DNA of 6,702 bases, from the NCBI GenBank assembly GCA_946482335.1, contig CAMLRG010000257.1, positions 1 to 6,702 of the forward strand, written 5' to 3'. This document shows, in pieces, positions 1 to 5,536 of this stretch. Made by a program: the position numbers and the translations under genes. Under the pieces are notes generated by a model, which was not told where the DNA came from, did no database searches, and worked only from the letters and a program-made list of their open reading frames with translations. Position 1 is the stretch's first letter; each line of letters opens with the position of its first letter. The stretch comes from an uncultured Duganella sp. (lineage in GTDB: Bacteria > Pseudomonadota > Gammaproteobacteria > Burkholderiales > Burkholderiaceae).

Positions 1-556
1 CGTGCCAAGATGCCCCGACTGACTCGATCATCTCCACGACATCAAGCGCAGACACCTGTGTCACAGCATACGAACCAAACCGTGATTCAAGCAGCCCTAA
101 GCAGCGGCCATAACCCTTTTGCGTGCTCGCTCCCAACCCAGCCAGAATCTTTTCACGGTAATCTTCGACTAGCTGACGCACCGTCCAATCTTTCAACGCC
201 AGAGCCTTCGCGCGCCGTTTGTCTACAGCGGGATCGCCTGCCCTATCGATTGCTGCGCGCTTTTCACGAGCGATCTTGCGGGCCTCGGCCAAACCGATGT
301 CGGGGAAGTTACCGATGGTGAGTTCCCTGGCCCTACCTGCTGTCCGATAACGTAATATCCAGGATGCAGTGCCTACGGTGGACAAAGTAAAGGTCAATCC
401 CCCGCCATCTGAACGTGCCAAGGGCAGTGGCAGCTCCTTCACTTCACCTGTTTCGGGGTCCTTAGCAGACGGTTTGGAGCCGCCCTTCACTGCCCTAATC
501 CAGTGCTGCAACTGGAGAGTTTGAAGGCCCTCCGCTGCGCTCTTTTTTCGAGTCAT
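1..556 (-). CDS. Tyrosine recombinase / integrase, N-terminal part (cut by window edge)
   Basis: This gene encodes a site-specific recombinase that would integrate and excise a mobile element. The frame is open from ATG at 556 down to base 1 (185 codons), so the 3' part lies outside the window. Residues about 48-112 match the integrase arm-type DNA-binding domain (DUF4102): SDGGGLTF, then SWILRYR, then ELTIGNFPDIGLAEARKIA, then GDPAVDKR. Residues about 124-185 look like the start of the SAM-like core-binding domain (WTVRQLVEDY ... GYGRCLGLLESRFG). The catalytic R-H-R-Y domain is not in view. The start is supported by AAGGA seven bases before the ATG and by a strong upstream promoter. A basic leader of about 45 residues precedes the arm domain, as I recall for a subfamily of betaproteobacterial island integrases. 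GC (about 55%) is lower than in the genes to the right, which fits transferred DNA. The family call is firm; whether the full gene is intact is unknown. Confidence 0.9.
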   Translation of the reverse strand, partial: MTRKKSAAEGLQTLQLQHWIRAVKGGSKPSAKDPETGEVKELPLPLARSDGGGLTFTLSTVGTASWILRYRTAGRARELTIGNFPDIGLAEARKIAREKRAAIDRAGDPAVDKRRAKALALKDWTVRQLVEDYREKILAGLGASTQKGYGRCLGLLESRFGSYAVTQVSALDVVEMIESVGASWH

Positions 557-575
557 CGCTTGTCCTTTTTTGGTG

Positions 576-593
576 GCTAGCTACACAGCTAGC
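576..593. promoter_or_regulatory. 18-bp dyad at integrase transcription start (candidate operator)
   Basis: GCTAGCT-ACAC-AGCTAGC is a perfect inverted repeat with 7-base arms and a 4-base centre. The same bases also give two direct copies of GCTAGCTAC (576-584 and 588-596). The dyad covers about +1 to +17 of the predicted integrase transcript. It could be an operator, for example for an excisionase/Cox-type regulator or a repressor, or a 5'-end stem-loop of the mRNA. The repeat is seen directly; the regulatory role is inferred from its position. Confidence 0.5.
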
Positions 594-598
594 TACGC

Positions 599-627
599 AT
601 ATTAGCGACGACCATTCGGGGCGTCAA
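599..627 (-). promoter_or_regulatory. Sigma70 promoter of the integrase gene
   Basis: Read on the minus strand, the -35 box is TTGACG (627-622) and the -10 box is TAATAT (604-599), separated by exactly 17 bases. Upstream of the -35, positions 628-660 are strongly AT-rich and could act as an UP element. The predicted start is near 592, giving a leader of about 36 nt that ends in the AAGGA Shine-Dalgarno. This is the best-matching promoter in the window. Its strength suggests that the integrase must be held down by a repressor. Confidence 0.72.
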
Positions 628-792
628 TGTACGACAATAGACAATTATTCGTTAATAATCAGCGTGTTACAAGCCATCATAGACGTCAATAGATTGCTAT
701 ATAGCATCGAAATTCACTACGACGTCATCCTGATGTGATGCTTTAAAGCAACACAATTAACCAGTTTAACAATTTCTTGCCGCCAAGGCGCC

Positions 793-798
793 TACAAT
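793..798 (+). promoter_or_regulatory. Possible -10 box of the kelch gene
   Basis: TACAAT lies 39 bases before the chosen start codon. No -35 box of good quality sits 16-18 bases upstream, so an activator or a different sigma factor may be needed, or the match may be chance. The short leader that follows contains a small hairpin (TGTGC and GCACA arms, 803-818). Confidence 0.25.
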
Positions 799-837
799 GG
801 CTTGTGCACTCCCGCACACTTTCATGAGGGCGCCATC

Positions 838-2304
838 ATGCAAACACTATTCCGACACCTGGCGCCGTGTGGCTTGTTCCTGCTCGCCACATTGACCGCC
901 GGCGCCGCGCTGGCCGGGCCAACGCCGGCGTACACCACCCAGCCGCAGGACGTCACGGTCGAAGAAGGCCAGCCAGCCACTTTCACTTCCATGCCGCCGG
1001 CCGGCAAATGGAGAATCCAGTGGTACCGCAAGCCTGCCGGCGGCACGTATACCGCCATCCTCAATGCAACCACCAGCAGTTACCTGCTGCCCAAGGCGAC
1101 GCTGGCCGACAATGGCGCGAGCTATTTTGTCCGTTCCAAGTCCGGCAGTGTGGTCCTGGACTCGAATCCTGCCCTGCTCACCGTCAAGCCCGCCACTGGC
1201 AACTGGACCCCGACTGGCACGGCGCTGTACAACCGCGCCGGCCATACGGCCACCAGGCTGGCCGATGGCCGCGTACTGATCGCCGGCGGCCAGGGGGCGC
1301 AAGCGGAAGCCTGGCTGTCCGCGGAAATCTATGACCCCGCCACCAATAGTTTCAGCCGCACCGGCAACCTGCGGGCCGGCCGTTCCGGACACCGTGCCGT
1401 GCTGATGAAAGACGGCCGCGTGCTGCTGACGGGCGGCAGGACGGCCAGCAACACCCCTGAATTGTCGTCCGAGATCTACGACCCGGCGAAGGGGGTGTTC
1501 GAGTCGCTGGGCACCACCATCATTACGGCGCGCGCCGACCCTTTCCTGTTTTCCCTGCCGGACGGCAAAGTCCTGATTGCCGGCGGCACCACCGCAGTCG
1601 GCCAGCAATTCGTCAATGCCTGGGGTAACGTCAACACCTACTACCCACCGGTACGGGCCACGCAAATCTTCGACCCGGTGACGCGGACCGCGAGTGCAGG
1701 CGCAACGATGCCCGCCCCCGGCCGCACGGATACCAGCGCCACTGCCACCGTGCTGGCCGATGGGCGCATCCTGTTTGCGGGCGGCGAGGTCATGGATTAC
1801 GTGTCCTACGCCCAGGACCCACAGTGGATCCGGCCAACCATGGTGGAAATCTACGACCCCGCCAGCGGCCAGTTCACTGCAGCCGGAGCCTTGCCGGCTG
1901 CGCGCTACATGCACCAGGCCATCCTGCTGCGGAATGGCAAAGTGCTGCTGGCCGGCGGCGCGGTCATGGACAGCAGTGGATCGGCTGTCGAAAAATCGTC
2001 CAGCACCTTGCTTTACGATCCAGCCAGCGCCAGCTTCAGCGCCGGCACCCCCATGTATTGGGGCCGCGCGCAAGACATCTCAATGAACCATCTTCCTGAC
2101 GGCAGGATCCTTGTCTTCGGCGGCAACCCGGGAGGCTACCAGCCGGCGGAAGTGACGGAGCTGTACGATCCGTCAAGCGCCACCTTCAGCGAGGGCATGA
2201 AGCTGTACCGCTACCGGTACCAGGCCACACCGCTGGCCAACGGCAGGATCCTGTTCAGCGGAGGCTTTTACAACCTTGCACTCCAGCCAAGCATGTTGTA
2301 TTAG
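838..2304 (+). CDS. Exported Ig-like plus seven-bladed kelch beta-propeller protein
   Basis: The product is 488 residues. ATG at 838 is chosen because GAGGG lies seven bases upstream and the signal peptide begins there; an in-frame TTG at 802 would add 12 unlikely residues. Residues 1-26 form a signal peptide with likely cleavage after ALA, and there is no lipobox cysteine. Residues about 30-117 form an Ig-like domain (QPQDVTVEEGQPATFT, IQWYRK, LADNGASYF) whose two usual cysteines are S and V. Residues about 121-488 carry seven kelch-type repeats, seen as G-R/K-hydrophobic-GG motifs beginning at 144, 193, 243, 309, 367, 422 and 469. Six are followed by a YDP or FDP turn; the last ends at the C-terminus in SMLY. 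A closed seven-blade propeller is inferred. Substrate or ligand is unknown. The galactose oxidase family shares the kelch fold, but no copper-site pattern was identified. The site of action is periplasmic or extracellular, perhaps binding glycans or protein. Confidence 0.85.
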   Translation: MQTLFRHLAPCGLFLLATLTAGAALAGPTPAYTTQPQDVTVEEGQPATFTSMPPAGKWRIQWYRKPAGGTYTAILNATTSSYLLPKATLADNGASYFVRSKSGSVVLDSNPALLTVKPATGNWTPTGTALYNRAGHTATRLADGRVLIAGGQGAQAEAWLSAEIYDPATNSFSRTGNLRAGRSGHRAVLMKDGRVLLTGGRTASNTPELSSEIYDPAKGVFESLGTTIITARADPFLFSLPDGKVLIAGGTTAVGQQFVNAWGNVNTYYPPVRATQIFDPVTRTASAGATMPAPGRTDTSATATVLADGRILFAGGEVMDYVSYAQDPQWIRPTMVEIYDPASGQFTAAGALPAARYMHQAILLRNGKVLLAGGAVMDSSGSAVEKSSSTLLYDPASASFSAGTPMYWGRAQDISMNHLPDGRILVFGGNPGGYQPAEVTELYDPSSATFSEGMKLYRYRYQATPLANGRILFSGGFYNLALQPSMLY

Positions 2305-2336
2305 TGCGTGCTGCGCCGCAGGCCACGCACATTTTC
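2304..2336 (+). terminator. Intrinsic terminator overlapping the kelch stop codon
   Basis: Arms GTGCGTG (2304-2310) and CACGCAC (2324-2330) pair perfectly. Inside them CTGC (2311-2314) pairs with GCAG (2318-2321) around a GCC loop, leaving a two-base GC bulge on the right. ATTTT follows directly. The first base of the stem is the last base of the TAG stop codon. The short T-run makes it a moderately strong Rho-independent terminator separating the kelch gene from the MCP gene. Confidence 0.65.
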
Positions 2337-2377
2337 CGCCCAAGCCTTTCGATTGGATTTACCATCGCGAAATAACA

Positions 2378-2401
2378 GGCGGGCAGCGCCTAATGCCCGC
2401 C
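2378..2401 (+). promoter_or_regulatory. Leader hairpin just before the MCP Shine-Dalgarno
   Basis: GGCGGGCA (2378-2385) and TGCCCGCC (2394-2401) are perfect 8-bp arms around an 8-base loop. Only three bases separate the stem from the GGAGGA ribosome site (2405-2410). No T-run follows, so it is unlikely to be a terminator. It could tune translation or stabilise the 5' end of the MCP mRNA. The hairpin is seen directly; its function is inferred. Confidence 0.5.
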
Positions 2402-2417
2402 CACGGAGGAGAACGCG

Positions 2418-3953
2418 ATGAAGAACTTGAGAATCGGGGCGCGCCTTGGTTTGGCTTTCGCCGTCGTGCTGTTGCTGCTGGCGGCGATGACCGTGGTCGG
2501 CATCATGCGCCTGCAAAGCGCGAGTGCGAACACCGAAGCGCTGGTGGCAGAGAACGTGCGCAACGAGCGCCTGGTGGCAGAGTGGCAGAAGGTAGTCGAA
2601 GTCAATGCCGCGCGCACCACGGCGGCGTATATGGTGTCCGACCCGGCGCAGCAAAAATCCATCGAAGCACAAATGGCTGCCGCTTCCGGCCGCGCCACCG
2701 AGATCCAGGACTTGCTGGGCAAAATCCTGGTCAACCCGGCCTCGCGCAGCGCCTACGAGAAGGTGCTCTCCAGCCGCAAGGCCTATGTGGACCAGCGCAA
2801 GGCGGTTTACAAAGCCAAGGCGGACGGCGATATGGAAACCGCGCAGCGCCTGTTCATCGACATGGAAGCCCGCCGCGTCACCTACCTTGGCGCGCTGGAC
2901 GAGTTGACGGAGGCCGAGCACCGGTATCTGGACACCATTGGCGACGAGATCCAGGCCGGCAACCGCAGCGGCCGCAATTTGCTGGTTACGCTGGGCCTGG
3001 CGGCTGTCGCTTTGGGGGTGGGCTTTGCGTGGACGACCACGCGTTCCATCGTCAAGCCGCTGACCGAGGCGGTGCAGATTGCGCAGACTGTGGCCGATGG
3101 CGACTTGAGCCGCCGCATCGAGGCCCATGGCGAGGATGAGGCGGGACAATTGCTGAAGGCTTTGAAGGCCATGAACGATAGCCTGGCCGGCATCGTCAGC
3201 GAAGTGCGCCATGGCACGGAAACCATTGCGACGGCATCGCAGGAAATCGCTTCCGGAAACCATAACCTGTCCACGCGCACCGAACACCAGGCCAGCACGC
3301 TGGAAGAAACCGCGTCTTCCATGGAGCAGCTGACGTCCGCAGTGCGCAACAACGCCGACAATGCGCGCACGGCCAGCACGCTCGCTGCCACCGCATCCGA
3401 TGTGGCCACGCGCGGCGGCAGCGTGGTCAGCGAGGTGGTGCAGACCATGGGATCGATCAACGCGGCTTCGACCAAGATCGTCGACATCATCGGCGTCATC
3501 GACGGCATCGCATTCCAGACCAATATCCTGGCACTCAATGCCGCAGTGGAGGCGGCACGCGCCGGCGAGCAGGGGCGTGGTTTTGCGGTGGTGGCAAGCG
3601 AGGTGCGCAGCCTGGCGCAACGCAGCGCGCAGGCCGCCGGCGAGATCAAGGACTTGATCAACAACACAGTGCAGCAAGTGCATGCGGGCAGCGAGCTGGT
3701 GAACCAGGCCGGCAGCACCATGGATGAAGTGGTGGCCAGCATCCAGCGCGTCACGTCCATCATGTCGGAGATCGCTTCGGCCAGCAGCGAGCAGACGGCC
3801 GGCATTGAGCAGGTCAACCAGGCGATCGTGCAGCTCGATAACGTGACGCAGCAGAATGCGGCATTGGTGGAGCAGGCCGCCGCAGCTGCCAGCGCCATGC
3901 AGGATCAGGCGGCCCGCCTGACCGGCCAGGTGGGCCGTTTCAAGCTGGCCTGA
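2418..3953 (+). CDS. Methyl-accepting chemotaxis protein (4HB sensor, HAMP, MA domains)
   Basis: This is an inner-membrane chemoreceptor of 511 residues that relays ligand binding to CheA/CheW. GGAGGA lies seven bases before the ATG. TM1 is about residues 10-30 ([21 protein letters not shown]), a mostly helical periplasmic sensor of 4HB_MCP type spans about 31-187, TM2 is about 188-207, and HAMP about 208-260 ([21 protein letters not shown]). The cytoplasmic MA domain fills the rest, with the signalling tip around residues 364-393 ([20 protein letters not shown]). A likely methylation site is the EE pair at 296-297 in [12 protein letters not shown]. The C-terminus GRFKLA has no NWETF-like CheR/CheB tether. 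Overall layout matches a standard Tsr/Tar-like receptor. No che or flagellar gene is nearby, so it is an orphan receptor; its ligand cannot be read from the sequence. Confidence 0.96.
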   Translation: MKNLRIGARLGLAFAVVLLLLAAMTVVGIMRLQSASANTEALVAENVRNERLVAEWQKVVEVNAARTTAAYMVSDPAQQKSIEAQMAAASGRATEIQDLLGKILVNPASRSAYEKVLSSRKAYVDQRKAVYKAKADGDMETAQRLFIDMEARRVTYLGALDELTEAEHRYLDTIGDEIQAGNRSGRNLLVTLGLAAVALGVGFAWTTTRSIVKPLTEAVQIAQTVADGDLSRRIEAHGEDEAGQLLKALKAMNDSLAGIVSEVRHGTETIATASQEIASGNHNLSTRTEHQASTLEETASSMEQLTSAVRNNADNARTASTLAATASDVATRGGSVVSEVVQTMGSINAASTKIVDIIGVIDGIAFQTNILALNAAVEAARAGEQGRGFAVVASEVRSLAQRSAQAAGEIKDLINNTVQQVHAGSELVNQAGSTMDEVVASIQRVTSIMSEIASASSEQTAGIEQVNQAIVQLDNVTQQNAALVEQAAAAASAMQDQAARLTGQVGRFKLA

Positions 3954-4658
3954 CTACATTGCCTCGGCCGGCGGCGCGCAGAAATGGCGCGCGACCGCCG
4001 CCGCCAGCGCCTGCGGCTGCTCCAGCGGGATCAGGTGGCCGGCGCCGGGCACAGTCTCGAGGCGGGCGCCGGGAATGCCATCGGCCAGCTCGCGCGCCTC
4101 GTCGGCACTGCGCAGCTGGTCTTCGGCGCCGGCGACCACCAGCGTGGGACAGCGGATATCGGCCAGGCGGGCCGTATCCGCATCGCGCACGATCAGTGAC
4201 TGGCGCACGAAGACTTCGCGGCCAAGGCGCTCGCCCATGGCCCGCACATGCGCCACCAGCGCTTCGTTGCCGGCATTGTCGGGGTGCAGCGATTGGGCGA
4301 TGGCGGCGCGGCCCAGGCCACGGAATGGCCCGAGCGGCGTGGCGCGGGCCGCCTTGCCACGCTGTTCGGCCTGCAGCGGCGCATCGGCGCGGCTGGACGT
4401 GGCGACCAGCGCCAGCGCTTGCACGCGCTGCGGCGCCAGGCGCACGATGTCACGGGCGACGTAACCGCCCATCGAGAATCCAAGCAAGCTGAATTTCGGC
4501 GGACACCGGGCCAGCACGGCTTGCGCCATGGCGGCAATGGAATCCCCTTCGGCCAGGCTGGCGAAATGCAGCGGTAGTTCGGAAGGCAAGAATGGCAGCA
4601 TGCCATCCCATAAGGCGTCGTCCAGCATATAGCCGGGAATCAGGACCAGCGGTGTCAT
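3954..4658 (-). CDS. Alpha/beta-fold hydrolase, substrate unknown
   Basis: The product is 234 residues, a usual length for a compact single-domain hydrolase. The start at 4658 (MTPLVLIPGYMLDD) is chosen because the first beta strand and oxyanion-hole motif begin at once; the frame stays open 41 codons further upstream but that extension looks non-coding. The catalytic triad is visible: nucleophile S62 in GFSMGG, acid D180 in VVAGAEDQL, and H208 in GAGHLIPLEQP. A short cap lies at about residues 95-160. No signal peptide is seen, so it is cytosolic. It resembles the poorly characterised esterase-like hydrolases common in Burkholderiales; BioH, PcaD or a thioesterase role cannot be separated from it by eye. 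No Shine-Dalgarno is visible. It is convergent with the MCP gene, with abutting stop codons, and divergent from the HAD operon. Confidence 0.88.
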   Translation of the reverse strand: MTPLVLIPGYMLDDALWDGMLPFLPSELPLHFASLAEGDSIAAMAQAVLARCPPKFSLLGFSMGGYVARDIVRLAPQRVQALALVATSSRADAPLQAEQRGKAARATPLGPFRGLGRAAIAQSLHPDNAGNEALVAHVRAMGERLGREVFVRQSLIVRDADTARLADIRCPTLVVAGAEDQLRSADEARELADGIPGARLETVPGAGHLIPLEQPQALAAAVARHFCAPPAEAM

Positions 4659-4665
4659 GCCGCGC

Positions 4666-4671
4666 AGTCTA
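4666..4671 (-). promoter_or_regulatory. Possible -10 box placing the hydrolase mRNA start at its ATG
   Basis: On the minus strand TAGACT lies seven bases before the hydrolase start codon, and no ribosome-binding sequence is seen between them. If it is a real -10 box, the transcript would begin at or next to the ATG and be leaderless. The -35 region is poor, so this is only a candidate. Confidence 0.3.
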
Positions 4672-4775
4672 GCATGCGTCGCAGGGCGGCACAGGAAATG
4701 CCGCGGACCCGCCTGATTGAAAAGGAAACCACTTCGTTCCCCCGGCAATAAAGCATCTCTCCTGCACTGGGATCC

Positions 4776-4803
4776 ATACACTTGTATCCATCAAGTTGTA
4801 GCC
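4776..4803. promoter_or_regulatory. Overlapping inverted and direct repeats upstream of the HAD operon (candidate operator)
   Basis: Three patterns overlap here: ATACA-CT-TGTAT (4776-4787), ACTTG-N7-CAAGT (4780-4796), and a direct repeat TTGTAnCC at 4783 and 4796, 13 bases apart. They lie 29-56 bases before the HAD start codon, where a regulator would act. TTGTAT-containing dyads are common for GntR-family regulators, so a GntR or MocR-type protein is a reasonable guess. No convincing sigma70 promoter for the operon could be picked out nearby. Confidence 0.35.
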
Positions 4804-4831
4804 AACCTCTCACCTGTAGGAGACCAAACAA

Positions 4832-5536
4832 ATGCCGTTCAAACCAAAATTCATCAGCTTCGACTGCTATGGAACGCTCATCAACTTTGAAATGGGGCCG
4901 ACCGCGAAAAGGATCTTCCAGGACCGGGTTCCGGCTGACCGGATGCAGGCTTTCCTGGACAGCTTCCGCTTTTACCGCCTGGATGAAGTGCTGGGCGACT
5001 GGAAACCGTTTTTTGACGTGGTTGCCAATTCCATCCAGCGCGCGTGCAAGGCGCATGGCATCGCATACCGCCCCTCCGATGCGATCGCTTTGTACGATGC
5101 GGTCCCCACCTGGCAGCCGCACCCGAACGTGGTCGAGGTGCTGGAGGCGATCGCTCCGCACGTGCCGCTGGTGATCCTGTCGAATTCGATGGTCGACCTG
5201 ATTCCGCATAGCGTGGCCCACCTCAAGGCGCCGTTCCACGCCGTCTACACCGCAGAGGAAGCGCGCGCCTACAAGCCGCGCGCCCAGATGTTCGAATACA
5301 TGTTCGACCAGCTTGGGTGCGGCCCGGAGCAGATGATGCATGTGTCGTCCAGTTTCCGTTACGACCTCATGACCGCTTCCGACCTGGGCTTCATGGCCAA
5401 GGCGTTCATCGACCGCGGCCACGAACCCGCGTGCGACGGCTATGGCGTCAACCGCCTGACCGATATCCGCCAGTTGCCCGGTTTGCTGGGAATCGAATTC
5501 GAGCCCCAGGCCGCAACACTGAAACGCAGCGCATGA
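4832..5536 (+). CDS. HAD superfamily protein, type II haloacid dehalogenase-like
   Basis: The product is 234 residues, typical for the (S)-2-haloacid dehalogenase family. The start has AGGAGA (4818-4823) eight bases upstream. Motif I is FDCYGTLI with nucleophile D11. The second Asp of phosphatases (DxD) is Y13 here, the dehalogenase pattern, so a phosphatase role is unlikely. Motif II is LSNS with S117, motif III is YKP with K148, and the acid motif is VSSSFRYD with D178. An alpha-helical cap lies at about residues 18-95. In characterised L-2-haloacid dehalogenases the last motif reads SSNxxD; here S174 takes the Asn place and one extra residue precedes the Asp, so true dehalogenase activity is uncertain. 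It is the first gene of an operon and its stop overlaps the kinase start (ATGA). It probably acts in the cytosol on a substrate or by-product of the same pathway. Confidence 0.85.
   Translation: MPFKPKFISFDCYGTLINFEMGPTAKRIFQDRVPADRMQAFLDSFRFYRLDEVLGDWKPFFDVVANSIQRACKAHGIAYRPSDAIALYDAVPTWQPHPNVVEVLEAIAPHVPLVILSNSMVDLIPHSVAHLKAPFHAVYTAEEARAYKPRAQMFEYMFDQLGCGPEQMMHVSSSFRYDLMTASDLGFMAKAFIDRGHEPACDGYGVNRLTDIRQLPGLLGIEFEPQAATLKRSA

Larger units (their letters stand above)
557..837. other. AT-rich intergenic region with several palindromes; possible element end
   Basis: This gap separates the divergent integrase and kelch genes and drops to about 38% GC in places. Besides the integrase promoter and dyad it holds ATTATT-CGTT-AATAAT (644-659), two perfect 12-bp palindromes TGCTATATAGCA (695-706) and TGCTTTAAAGCA (739-750) whose centres lie 44 bp apart, and GACGTCA twice (682-688 and 721-727). 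Arrays like this are typical of recombinase arm sites, excisionase sites or repressor operators. No tRNA, tmRNA or recognisable att core is visible, and no small ORF looks real. Confidence 0.45.

Noticed and set aside
10..321. Plus-strand open frame of 103 codons at the left edge
   Set aside because: It lies antisense to the integrase N-terminal domain, which has well-matched family motifs.
557..837. tRNA gene or att core next to the integrase
   Set aside because: No cloverleaf, T-loop signature or CCA end is visible, and a core repeat cannot be recognised without the other end of the element.
847..2073. Long minus-strand open frame across the kelch gene
   Set aside because: It is antisense to a gene with clear signal peptide and repeats, has low-complexity A/G/R-rich composition, and no recognisable domain or ribosome site.
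2340..2377. FliA (sigma28) or sigma70 promoter for the MCP gene
   Set aside because: No TAAA-N15-GCCGATAA-like match and no good -35/-10 pair was found; TTTCGA-18-AATAAC is too weak to call.
2301..3683. 460-codon minus-strand open frame across the MCP gene
   Set aside because: The plus strand encodes an unmistakable chemoreceptor; the antisense frame is a by-product of high GC.
3959..4492. Plus-strand open frames over the hydrolase
   Set aside because: They are P/A/R-rich shadow frames opposite a hydrolase with a full catalytic triad.
4832..5536. Phosphatase (phosphoglycolate phosphatase-like) for the HAD gene
   Set aside because: The second Asp of the DxD motif is Tyr (Y13), the dehalogenase-type pattern.
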